From NCBI GenBank assembly GCA_050480705.1, contig JBJHAX010000036.1, positions 1-20,535 of the forward strand: DNA of 20,535 bases. Direction: 5' to 3'. Shown here in pieces: positions 7,815 to 15,559 of the stretch; position 1 is the stretch's first letter; each line of letters begins with the position of its first letter. Position numbers and translations under genes: made by a program. The stretch is from JBJHAX01 sp050480705. Lineage in GTDB: Bacteria; Actinomycetota; Nitriliruptoria; Nitriliruptorales; Nitriliruptoraceae. The notes beneath the pieces were generated by a model. That model was not told the origin of the DNA, searched no databases, and saw only the letters and a program-made list of their open reading frames with translations.

Positions 7815-9323
7815 GTGTCATCGAAAGCCGCAACGGATCGGTGCCCCGTCGTTATCGGTGTCGACCAGGGGACGACCGGGACGACGGCCGTCGCGTGTGC
7901 GGTCGAGGGGGAGAAGCTCCTCCCACTCACCCGCGCATATCGTCGCGTCCACCCGTCGTTCCCACGACCGTCGTGGGTCGATCAGGACGCCACCGAACTG
8001 CTCGATTCGGTGGTCGAGACCGTCGGAACGGTCGTCGAAGCCGTCGGATGGCAGCGGGTGCAAGGTGTCGGGCTGGCCAACCAGGGCGAGACGTCCCTGG
8101 CATGGGATAATGGCACGTCGGCTCCCGTCGGGCCTGCGCTCTCCTGGCAGGATCAGCGCACCCAGCCCGTGCTCGATGACCTGGAGCGCCGAGGAGCTGC
8201 ACAGAAGGTGCGGGCCAAGAGCCTGCTTCCGCTGCATCCGTACTTCGCGGCCTCGAAGTTGAGCTGGTTCGCCAGCCGAAGCGCCGGCGCCGAGCGCGGT
8301 GCCGTCGTGCTCGGAACGACCGACGCCTGGATGCGGGCGGTCCTGTCCGGGTCCTCTGCGACTGACCCGGCGACGGCGTCACGCACGCAGTTGCTCGACC
8401 TGCAGGCGCGGAGCTGGGACCCCTGGCTCGCACAGGCCTTCGGAGTGCCACTCGAGGCGCTGCCACGGATCGAGCCCAACACCGGCGGTCTGGGGACCCT
8501 CGCCGATGCACGATGGCCGGCACGCCTGCCACTGACCGCGGCGACGGTCGACCAACAGGCCGCCCTGGTGGGACACGGTTGCACCAGGCCGGGAGAGGCT
8601 GTCGCGACCTACGGCACCGGCTGCTTCGTTCTCGCCAACGCGGGTGGACACGTTCCGAACGCCAGGGGGTTGATCCCCACAGTCGGGTGGGACGACGGCG
8701 AAACCGCGGCATATGCGTTGGATGGCGGGGTACTGACCGCGTCCGCAGTGTTCTCGTGGCTGGTCCGCATCGGGGTGCTGTCGAGCGCAGACCAGGCCAA
8801 TGCGGTGGCGGCGACCGTCACCGATTCGGGTGGTGTCCGTTGCGTTCCGGCCTTCGCGGGGCTGGGAGCGCCCTACTGGCATCCGGGGTCCCACGGAATG
8901 TTCATGGGTCTGTCGATGGCCACCGAGGTCGGGCATGTCGTGCGGGCGGCGATGGAGGGCATCGCGCACCGCGTGGCTGACATCATCGACAAGGCTCAGG
9001 AGGTCACCGGGCCGCTTACCGCGCTGCGGGTCGGGGGTGGATTGTCGGGCAGCCACACGCTCATGCAGATTCAGGCGGATGTCCTGGGCGTACCCGTCGA
9101 GATCGCCGAAGACCGGGAGATGAGCGCGTACGGCGCTGCTCGACTGGCAGCGGTGGGTGCGGGTTTCATCGATGGTGTCGCCGACTTGCGTCCGGGCGGT
9201 TCGACGGTTCGGGTCGAGCCGGTGTGGTCCACCGATCGTCGCGACGTCGAAAGGTCGCAATGGCGTGCCGCGATCGAGGTGGTGACCGAGGGTGGTTCGC
9301 CTGCCGAGGGTGGGTCCCCCTGA
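7815..9323 (+). CDS. FGGY-family carbohydrate kinase, glycerol-kinase-like
   Basis: This 502-residue cytoplasmic ATP-dependent sugar or polyol kinase has two actin-like domains. It shows the phosphate-binding loop GVDQGTTGTTA (Asp17), LANQGETSLAW, LPLHPYFAASK, VDQQAALVGHG (Asp246-Gln247), YGTGCFVLAN (Phe271), FAGLGAPYWHP and LRVGGGLSGS. The overall match is best to glycerol kinase. Of the E. coli glycerol-binding residues, Glu84, Trp103, Tyr135, Asp245, Gln246 and Phe270 have equivalents (Glu92, Trp111, Tyr143, Asp246, Gln247, Phe271). Arg83 is replaced by Gly91, and Arg17 of the phosphate loop is replaced by Thr. The substrate may therefore be a relative of glycerol. GTG 7815 was chosen because GGGAGG (7798-7803) lies upstream; extending further would cross the operator. 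It is followed after 24 bases by the metallohydrolase gene. Confidence 0.87.
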   Translation: MSSKAATDRCPVVIGVDQGTTGTTAVACAVEGEKLLPLTRAYRRVHPSFPRPSWVDQDATELLDSVVETVGTVVEAVGWQRVQGVGLANQGETSLAWDNGTSAPVGPALSWQDQRTQPVLDDLERRGAAQKVRAKSLLPLHPYFAASKLSWFASRSAGAERGAVVLGTTDAWMRAVLSGSSATDPATASRTQLLDLQARSWDPWLAQAFGVPLEALPRIEPNTGGLGTLADARWPARLPLTAATVDQQAALVGHGCTRPGEAVATYGTGCFVLANAGGHVPNARGLIPTVGWDDGETAAYALDGGVLTASAVFSWLVRIGVLSSADQANAVAATVTDSGGVRCVPAFAGLGAPYWHPGSHGMFMGLSMATEVGHVVRAAMEGIAHRVADIIDKAQEVTGPLTALRVGGGLSGSHTLMQIQADVLGVPVEIAEDREMSAYGAARLAAVGAGFIDGVADLRPGGSTVRVEPVWSTDRRDVERSQWRAAIEVVTEGGSPAEGGSP

Positions 9324-9347
9324 TGGTCCGCAGCAAGGACGATCCCC

Positions 9348-11393
9348 GTGTGTTGTGAGTCCACCGTGGAGATCGACGTTCCACCGGCCGCCCTCGAGAT
9401 GCTTGCGCGATATCGGCGGGACCGACAGTCGACGGGCATGTGGGGCGAAGAACCCTTCCGGACCAAGCTCACGCTGCTCGCCCGCCATGCGCCGTTCCTG
9501 CCTCACGACCACGCGGCCGAACTCGTCGAGGACCGGAGCATGTCCGTCGACGCCCTCGCCGACTGGCTGCAGGGGCCGGAGTTCGTCCGGTGGCTCCACG
9601 AGCAGCACGGCGCCGAGCCGCCGGACGGTCTCCTGGTGGCCAGTGTCCATGGCCATGAGGTCGTGTGCTCGCCGTGGACTCCGAGGCCGCTGCTCCCCGG
9701 TGCCGCGCTCGACGCCCACCTGCTGGTCGTGGCGAACGGACGTACCGGTGTGCGTCTCGAGGACGGCAGTGGACGGGATGCTCCCGTACGCGGAGTGATG
9801 CTGTCCCCGGTGCGCTTCACCGCAGCCGGACCACCGGTCGGTGTGCTCGTCGATCGCCGCCGCACGGTCATCGAAGGTGTGCGTCCTGCCTCACCGGTCG
9901 TCCTGGCGTTGGTGGCGCAAGCGTGTTCGCGATGGTCGGTCGTCGACGAAGCCGGGCAGGCCCACTTCCCCGATGGCGCACTGCAGAAGTGGGATGTGCA
10001 TGGCCGTGGGTTCTTCCACGCGCGCTCAGAGGCGTTGACGGTGCCGGATGGGCGGGTGACGGTCCGGGTGAGCCGCGGTGGCGAGTTTCGATCCGTCGTC
10101 CGGGATCTGGAGCTTGCGCCAGGGTCAGCTCCTCGGCTCGAAGTGGAGCCTCGACGTTGGATCGACCCGAGTGCTGATGGCTGGTACTCGGCCGACCTGC
10201 ACGTACACATGAACTATGGCGGTGCCGAGGTCTGCACCCCGGAGCAGGCAGCACGGATGCAGTTGGGCGAAGGGCTCCACCTGATGAATCTGGTCGCCGG
10301 CAACCGGACGACCGCGCTCGTCTACGACCGTGAGGCGTTCGAGAGCTCGGCCGGCCGGGACCTGTGGTCGACCGACGGCGCACTCGCACGGATGGGGGTC
10401 GAGTTCCGAAACGACCTGCTCGGGCACGTTCACGCGACAGGCCTCGAAGCCGCGCCCGGGAGGTACTCCACCGGCCATGCCGGCAGCGACGACCCCGAGG
10501 ACTGGCCCCCGAATCTTGCGGCGCTCGAAGAGTTTCGGAGCCTCGGCGCGATCGTCGGCTACTGCCATCCGGTGGCGGCGGAGCTGCGGGAACACGGCCC
10601 GCCGGATCCGGTGTTCGCCGAACCCCGCACGATGGAGTGCCGCGAACTCGTGGCCGACGCTGCGCTCGGGGCCGTGGACTCCATGGACGTCCTCTCCAAC
10701 CATCGTGACGCCTCCGCCGCGATCCTGTTCCGGCGTCTGCTGGGGGCCGGTATCGAACTCGCGGCCACCGCGGGAACGGACTCGATGCTGTCCTTGGCTT
10801 CGGCGGGAACGTTCTCGAACCCGCCGGGCTGGGCACGGGTCTACGCGGCCGTCGAGGGTCGATTGTCGCTGGCGTCGTTCATGGCGGCGATCCGGGCCGG
10901 TCGCACGATCGTCACCAACGGCCCGTGGCTGCATCTGCAGGTCGATGGGGCGGGACCCGGTGAACGGTTGGACGTGCCCGCTGGAGCGACCGTCCACATC
11001 GAGGCCGACGCCACTGGTCCTGGTGTCGGCCGGATACAACTCCACACCGCCGATGGCCTCGTCGCCTCCGCCGAGGGAGTCGACGAACGTGCCCGACTGG
11101 AGGTTCCGCTGCGGATCGACGCGCCCACGTTCGTCGTCGCGAGCGTGGTCGGCGAGCCTCATGAAGACGTCCTCGATGAGCGAGCGATGGCGCACACCAG
11201 CGCCGTCTACCTCGATGTCGACGGGCAGCGGGTAGCCCGAATCTGGGATGCGGCCTGGTGCCTTTCATGGCTCGATCAGCTCGCTGAGCTGGTCGACACG
11301 CACGGCGTCTTCTCCCTCGATGAACGGCGCGACGAGGTCCACGATGTGATCGATCGTGCGCGTGCCGTCTACCGGCGGATCATCGACGGTTGA
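9348..11393 (+). CDS. CehA/McbA-family metallohydrolase (PHP domain)
   Basis: This 681-residue protein ends in a PHP-type metal-dependent hydrolase domain. The first metal motif is YSADLHVHMNYGG (Asp283, His285, His287), followed by IVGYCHPVA (His407) and ATAGTDSML (Asp478). About 270 residues precede it, and the part just before the PHP domain (LTVPDGRVTVRVSRGGEF) looks like the beta-sandwich seen in this family. The run RAGRTIVTNGPWLHL after the PHP core is also typical. Named members hydrolyse carbamate or ester bonds (carbaryl hydrolase CehA, McbA), but most are uncharacterised. There is no signal peptide, so it probably acts in the cytoplasm. GTG 9348 has AAGGA (9335-9339) eight bases upstream. 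The gene lies 24 bases after the kinase and probably shares its transcript. Its TGA overlaps the -35 box of the next operon. Confidence 0.88.
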   Translation: MCCESTVEIDVPPAALEMLARYRRDRQSTGMWGEEPFRTKLTLLARHAPFLPHDHAAELVEDRSMSVDALADWLQGPEFVRWLHEQHGAEPPDGLLVASVHGHEVVCSPWTPRPLLPGAALDAHLLVVANGRTGVRLEDGSGRDAPVRGVMLSPVRFTAAGPPVGVLVDRRRTVIEGVRPASPVVLALVAQACSRWSVVDEAGQAHFPDGALQKWDVHGRGFFHARSEALTVPDGRVTVRVSRGGEFRSVVRDLELAPGSAPRLEVEPRRWIDPSADGWYSADLHVHMNYGGAEVCTPEQAARMQLGEGLHLMNLVAGNRTTALVYDREAFESSAGRDLWSTDGALARMGVEFRNDLLGHVHATGLEAAPGRYSTGHAGSDDPEDWPPNLAALEEFRSLGAIVGYCHPVAAELREHGPPDPVFAEPRTMECRELVADAALGAVDSMDVLSNHRDASAAILFRRLLGAGIELAATAGTDSMLSLASAGTFSNPPGWARVYAAVEGRLSLASFMAAIRAGRTIVTNGPWLHLQVDGAGPGERLDVPAGATVHIEADATGPGVGRIQLHTADGLVASAEGVDERARLEVPLRIDAPTFVVASVVGEPHEDVLDERAMAHTSAVYLDVDGQRVARIWDAAWCLSWLDQLAELVDTHGVFSLDERRDEVHDVIDRARAVYRRIIDG

Positions 11394-11418
11394 CACGCCC
11401 CCGGAGTTTCGTTAGGTT
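11390..11418 (+). promoter_or_regulatory. Promoter of the sugar-uptake operon (TTGACA-N17-TAGGTT)
   Basis: A consensus -35 box TTGACA occupies 11390-11395 and overlaps the stop codon of the metallohydrolase gene. After a 17-base spacer comes TAGGTT (11413-11418), a -10 box of the TAnnnT form. Transcription would start near 11425, inside the adjoining inverted repeat. No other sigma-70-like pair as good is visible before the alpha-glucosidase. Confidence 0.7.
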
Positions 11419-11445
11419 CTGTATCGATTTACTAAATCGATACAG
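11419..11445. promoter_or_regulatory. 27-bp inverted repeat, probable LacI-family operator
   Basis: Two perfect 13-base arms, CTGTATCGATTTA and its complement, flank a single C at 11432. Each arm contains ATCGAT with the central CG step usual in LacI-family operators. The repeat abuts the -10 box and covers the predicted start site, so a bound protein would block initiation. The LacI regulator encoded at 17428-18518, at the far end of the operon, is the natural candidate. That pairing is inferred from position. Confidence 0.75.
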
Positions 11446-11472
11446 TATTCGGAACGTGAGGGTGGTCTCGAG

Positions 11473-13131
11473 TTGGTGGACATCCCGTGGTGGCGTGAGG
11501 CGGTCGTCTACCAGATATATCCGCGGAGCTTCATGGACAGCGACGGTGACGGCATCGGTGACCTGCAAGGGATCCGCGCCCGCCTGGACCACCTTGACGG
11601 TCGCTGCGGCGGGTTGGGTGTCGATGCGGTCTGGCTGTCCCCTTTCTACCCGTCACCGCTCGCCGACGGCGGGTACGACATCGTTGACCACTGTGACGTC
11701 GACCCCCGGCTCGGAACTCTCGACGACTTCGATGCGCTCGTGGAGGAGCTGCACGAGCGGGATATGCGCATCCTTGTCGACTTCGTACCGAACCACACCT
11801 CGGACGAGCACGCGTGGTTCCGCCGATCCCGCCGCGATCGCCGTGGCGATCGGCGTGACTGGTACGTCTGGCGCGATCCTGCGCCGGACGGAGGGCCACC
11901 CAACAACTGGATGTCGGCGTTCCCGGCGGTCGGGTCCGCATGGACCCTGGACGACGCCACCGGCCAGTACTACCTGCACTCCTACCTCCCACAGCAGCCC
12001 GACCTGAACTGGGACAACCCTGACGTCCGTGCGGCCATGTACGACGTCATGAAGTTCTGGTTCGACCGCGACGTCGACGGATTTCGCATCGACGTGGTGC
12101 ACAAGATCGGCAAGGACCCGCTGCTGCGTGACGATCCGATGCCCTCGGCGCCCGCCGGGGTCCGACGTACGGTCTCCTACAACGAAGACTGGGACACCGC
12201 GCACGAACGTGTCCGTGAAATGCGAAAGGTGGCCGACGGATACCGCGATCGTGTACTCGTCGGTGAGGTCTATATCTACGACCAGCAGCGGATGGCGGCG
12301 TACGTCCGTCACGACGACGAACTCGATCTGGCACACGACTTCACGTTCCTCACGCAGCCGTGGTCCGCGTCCGGATTCGCTTGTTCGATCGATGCGGCTG
12401 AGCAGCTGCTGCCTGATCCAGCACAACCGGCGTGGTGCCTGAACAACCACGACCACTCGCGTGTCGCGACTCGCTACGGGCAGGATGGCAACGGCTACGC
12501 GCGTGCCAGGTTGGCGGCCTTGCTGCTGCTCACCCTGCGTGGAACTCCGTTCCTCTACCAAGGCGAGGAGCTCGGGCTCGAGGACGTTTCGATTCCAGCG
12601 GATGCGGCGCACGACGTGCATGGCCGTGATCCGGTCCGCGCGCCCATGCCCTGGCAGGCCGCGACCCGTGACGAACCGGGTGCCGGCTTCACCTCCGGGA
12701 TGTCCTGGCTGCCCCTGCCCCCAGCCACCGAGAAGTGCGCAATCGCTGTCCAAGACGGCAACCCCGCATCGATCCTGGCGTTGTACCGACGGTTGCTGCG
12801 CCTACGAGCCGATCGACCAGAGTTTCGGCGCGGCTCGTTCCAGCGGATCGAGGTCGGTGGTGACGTGCTCGCCTACCTGCGCGAACACGAAGCCTCACGA
12901 AGCATGGTTCTCGCCAACTTCGGCGCGGAGCCGTTCCGGCCGACGTTGCCGGACAGCTTCGGTCTCACCGGCGTGGGCGTACTGCTCGCCTCGACCGATC
13001 CGACACGGGACGGGCTCGGAAGCGCTGTGACCCTCGACCCCTTCGAAGGGGTCGTCATCGACGTGGCCGGCGTTTCCATCGCGTCAAGACCCGCACCAAC
13101 TTCCGATCTGGTCGAAGGACGGCGCCCGTGA
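11473..13131 (+). CDS. GH13 alpha-glucosidase (oligo-1,6-/alpha-glucosidase type)
   Basis: This 552-residue glycoside hydrolase of family 13 cleaves terminal alpha-glucosyl bonds of imported oligosaccharides in the cytoplasm; it has no signal peptide. The (beta/alpha)8 barrel motifs are in order: WWREAVVYQIYPRSF at the N-terminus, DFVPNH (Asp103-His108), GFRIDVVH with nucleophile Asp197, VLVGEVYIYD with acid/base Glu255, and LNNHDHSR with His316-Asp317. The residue after the nucleophile is Val198, which in yeast isomaltase and Bacillus oligo-1,6-glucosidase goes with alpha-1,6 activity. The TTG at 11473 or the GTG at 11476 can start translation; GAGGG (11458-11462) precedes both. The gene ends in GTGA, overlapping the Nif3-like gene by 4 bases. 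It is the first gene of the operon behind the LacI-type operator. Confidence 0.92.
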   Translation: MVDIPWWREAVVYQIYPRSFMDSDGDGIGDLQGIRARLDHLDGRCGGLGVDAVWLSPFYPSPLADGGYDIVDHCDVDPRLGTLDDFDALVEELHERDMRILVDFVPNHTSDEHAWFRRSRRDRRGDRRDWYVWRDPAPDGGPPNNWMSAFPAVGSAWTLDDATGQYYLHSYLPQQPDLNWDNPDVRAAMYDVMKFWFDRDVDGFRIDVVHKIGKDPLLRDDPMPSAPAGVRRTVSYNEDWDTAHERVREMRKVADGYRDRVLVGEVYIYDQQRMAAYVRHDDELDLAHDFTFLTQPWSASGFACSIDAAEQLLPDPAQPAWCLNNHDHSRVATRYGQDGNGYARARLAALLLLTLRGTPFLYQGEELGLEDVSIPADAAHDVHGRDPVRAPMPWQAATRDEPGAGFTSGMSWLPLPPATEKCAIAVQDGNPASILALYRRLLRLRADRPEFRRGSFQRIEVGGDVLAYLREHEASRSMVLANFGAEPFRPTLPDSFGLTGVGVLLASTDPTRDGLGSAVTLDPFEGVVIDVAGVSIASRPAPTSDLVEGRRP

Positions 13132-13985
13132 GCTCCCGTGCCACCAGAACCGACACCGCCGGCGAAACAGCCGGCGTACGTGCCAGGGATGTTCAGGCGT
13201 ATCTGGCGTCGCTCGCTGGCGATTGGCAGTACCCCGCTGACACGGTCGACACGTTCAAGGCGGGTGACCCCGATCGGGTCGTCCAGGCGATCGCGGTGGC
13301 CTGGATGAGCAGCACATGGGCCATCCAGCGGGCGGCTGAGCTCGGTTGCAACCTCTTCGTCACCCATGAGCCGACCTATTACGACCACCGTGACCGCCCA
13401 CCCGAGGATCAGAACCGGATCCAACTCCAGCGCAAACGTGCCGTGGTCGACGACTGCGCCATGACCGTCCTGCGTTGTCACGACCTGTGGGACCGATTCC
13501 CAGGTGAGGGTGTGACGGACCGGTGGGGCGCCCAGCTCGGACTCGAAGACGTCATCGAAGCCGGTGAATTCACCCGCGTGTACCGGGTGGCGACCACGAC
13601 CGCGCTGGCGTTCGCTCGGCACGTCGCCTCCGAGGTCAGCGCACTGGGACAGGAGGCCGTGCAGTTGATCGGCGACGTCGACCACGTCGTCAACCGAGTG
13701 GCCATCGGGACGGGCGCGATCACGCCCTACCTCGAGTTGATCGAAGCCCACGAATCCGACCTCGTGATCTGCTCCGACGACGGCGTGACCTACTGGCAGG
13801 ACGGAGCGTTTGCGATCGATCACGGTCCACCGATCGTGGTGGTCAACCACGCCGTCACCGAGGAACCAGCAATGGCGCCGCTCGCGGCGCGGCTTCGCGC
13901 CGCGTTCCCGGGCATTGCTGTCCATCACATCGAACAACGATGCACCTACCAGCTCGTCTCGGCTCGTTTCGACGAGTCGAACTGA
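13128..13985 (+). CDS. Nif3/DUF34-family dinuclear-metal-centre protein
   Basis: This 285-residue member of the widespread Nif3-like (DUF34, YbgI) family forms toroidal hexamers with two metal ions per subunit. Its molecular role is unsettled; metal-ion insertion and GTP-cyclohydrolase-like functions have been proposed. The likely ligands are visible: LFVTHEPTYYDH (His80, with Glu81 where many relatives have a second His), RCHDLWDR (His118, Asp119), and VVNHAVTEEPAM (His251 and Glu255, the C-terminal H-x3-E pair). The GTG start overlaps the alpha-glucosidase stop (GTGA), so the protein is translated with the sugar operon and precedes the binding-protein gene by 87 bases. A perfect 7-base stem with a 6-base loop lies in its first codons (13157-13176). 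A metal-dependent step on the imported substrate is possible but not demonstrated. Confidence 0.88.
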   Translation: MSSRATRTDTAGETAGVRARDVQAYLASLAGDWQYPADTVDTFKAGDPDRVVQAIAVAWMSSTWAIQRAAELGCNLFVTHEPTYYDHRDRPPEDQNRIQLQRKRAVVDDCAMTVLRCHDLWDRFPGEGVTDRWGAQLGLEDVIEAGEFTRVYRVATTTALAFARHVASEVSALGQEAVQLIGDVDHVVNRVAIGTGAITPYLELIEAHESDLVICSDDGVTYWQDGAFAIDHGPPIVVVNHAVTEEPAMAPLAARLRAAFPGIAVHHIEQRCTYQLVSARFDESN

Positions 13986-14072
13986 GGGAACCACCCGTCG
14001 GATACATGGCCTGACAGGACGTTGCTGACGAAGCGGGAGACCTGGCCGGGCCGAACACAGAGGAGAGGGACA

Positions 14073-15458
14073 ATGAAAGAGCTTCGATTCCGCACGCGAA
14101 CGATGCTCGCGGTACTCGGCTGCGTGGCGCTTGTCGCCGCTGCATGTGGCGGCAGCGAGGGCGCCACGCAGCCGGATGACGCCGCTGCGGAGGACGATGA
14201 CGGTGGCGCCGCCGTCGCCTCGGAAGGACAGGGCTGCGAGGGCGATGAGACCTTGGAGTTCTGGTACTTGACCAGTGGCCCCGAAGGGCTCGCACAGATG
14301 GAGGAGTTGTCACGCCGATTCGAGGCGGACAACCCCGACGTCGAGATCGACATCAATGCGGTTCCGTTCGAGGACATGCGTCGCAACATGCCGCTCGCCC
14401 TGGATGGAGGCAGTGGGCCGGACATCGCCACCGTCTCGTCTGGTCCGCAGGCGTCCGATCTGTATGCCTGGGGAGGCCATCTGGTCGACCTGACCGAGGT
14501 CGCTGAAGAGCGAGGCTGGACCGAGATTCACCCCATCGACATCATCGAGTACAACAACGCTGGAACGCCAGGTCAGATCTTCGGGGTGCCGATCTTCGTC
14601 CAGACGGTCGGTGTCTTCTACAACGTGGACCTGTTCGAGGATCTCGATCTCGAACCGGCGACGACCTGGGACGAGTGGCACGAGCTCGTCGCGGACCTCC
14701 AGGCGGCAGATCAGGTGCCGTTGTCGACGGGTGGGCTGGACGGATGGCCCCTCAACCACGTCTGGGAACAGATCCTCCATCTGACCACCCCGATCGAGGT
14801 GATCGAGCGGCTCGAACAGCTCGATCCGGACGTGGGCTACGACCACGAGGGGTTCGTCCGCGCCAACGCCGAACTGCTGGAGTGGTTCGAGAGCGACTAC
14901 TTCAACGACGGCATGCTGGCGACGAGTTACTCCGATGCCAACACCTTGTTCATCACGGGCGAGGTCGCGATGAACATCGGCGGCACATGGGCGGCACCGG
15001 AGTTCCAGAGTGAGCCGGAGTTCGAGGTGCGCTTCTTCCCGCTGCCGCAGGTCGATCCGAGCCTGCCGTGGCACATGGGCGGATTCGCGCCGTCGAACAA
15101 CTTCGTGATCCCGGTGTACGGAGATCACATCCCGTGCGCGATCGAGTTCATGGACTTCATGCTCGGCGAACAGGCTGCGACCTACCTGTGGGAGCAGGGA
15201 CAGCTCGTCACCTACCGCTTCGCTGACACGCCTGCCGCGGAGACGAACCTCCAGAGCGACGTCTACGAGGCCATGCAGAACGCGGGACCGGGCTACTACA
15301 TGGGTGTCGTCAACGGTGAGATCCAGACGGCGACGTGGGATGCTGTTCAGCGGCTGGTGCTCGGCGAGGTCGATGCGCAAGGCGCGGCGGACCATATCCA
15401 GCAGGTCTACGAACGAGTCGTTGCGGCGGCCGAAGCCGGAGAACTCGAAGACGGCTAG
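14073..15458 (+). CDS. ABC transporter sugar-binding lipoprotein (solute-binding family 1)
   Basis: This 461-residue extracellular substrate-binding protein belongs to a CUT1-type carbohydrate importer. The N-terminus has a charged start (MKELRFRTRT), a hydrophobic core and the lipobox LVAAAC with Cys25 as the lipidation site. An acidic, Ala/Asp/Gly-rich linker follows before the mature domain (ETLEFWYLTSGPEGLAQMEELSRRFEADNPDVEI), as in MalE-like proteins. Further family-typical runs are WDEWHELVADLQAADQVPL and GEVAMNIGGTWAAPEF. ATG 14073 is preceded by AGGAGAGG (14061-14068); a TTG further upstream at 14022 would place charged residues before the signal and is rejected. It lies between the Nif3-like gene and two permease genes. 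The ligand is unknown; the neighbouring alpha-glucosidase suggests an alpha-glucoside. Confidence 0.93.
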   Translation: MKELRFRTRTMLAVLGCVALVAAACGGSEGATQPDDAAAEDDDGGAAVASEGQGCEGDETLEFWYLTSGPEGLAQMEELSRRFEADNPDVEIDINAVPFEDMRRNMPLALDGGSGPDIATVSSGPQASDLYAWGGHLVDLTEVAEERGWTEIHPIDIIEYNNAGTPGQIFGVPIFVQTVGVFYNVDLFEDLDLEPATTWDEWHELVADLQAADQVPLSTGGLDGWPLNHVWEQILHLTTPIEVIERLEQLDPDVGYDHEGFVRANAELLEWFESDYFNDGMLATSYSDANTLFITGEVAMNIGGTWAAPEFQSEPEFEVRFFPLPQVDPSLPWHMGGFAPSNNFVIPVYGDHIPCAIEFMDFMLGEQAATYLWEQGQLVTYRFADTPAAETNLQSDVYEAMQNAGPGYYMGVVNGEIQTATWDAVQRLVLGEVDAQGAADHIQQVYERVVAAAEAGELEDG

Positions 15459-15470
15459 TCGTCCCGAAGG

Positions 15471-15517
15471 GCGCTGAGGTGGTGGGCCATCCGACGAAAT
15501 GGCCCACCGCCTCGCGC
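15471..15517 (+). other. Strong intergenic mRNA hairpin between binding-protein and permease genes
   Basis: The arms at 15476-15490 and 15499-15513 pair over 15 positions, with a single T-G wobble, around an 8-base loop (15491-15498). A further GCGC/GCGC pairing (15471-15474 with 15514-15517) extends the stem past one bulged T. No T-run follows, so it is not a standard intrinsic terminator. In E. coli a malE-malF intergenic structure protects the upstream binding-protein message and keeps permease levels lower. The same role is likely here. Confidence 0.72.
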
Positions 15518-15559
15518 TCGAGACGCACGGTTCACGGGTGAGCCCGACAGGAGGTAGAG

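Noticed and set aside
8379..9719. 446-codon frame on the minus strand opposite the FGGY kinase
   Set aside because: No recognisable domain and no ribosome site; the + strand kinase motifs are unambiguous.
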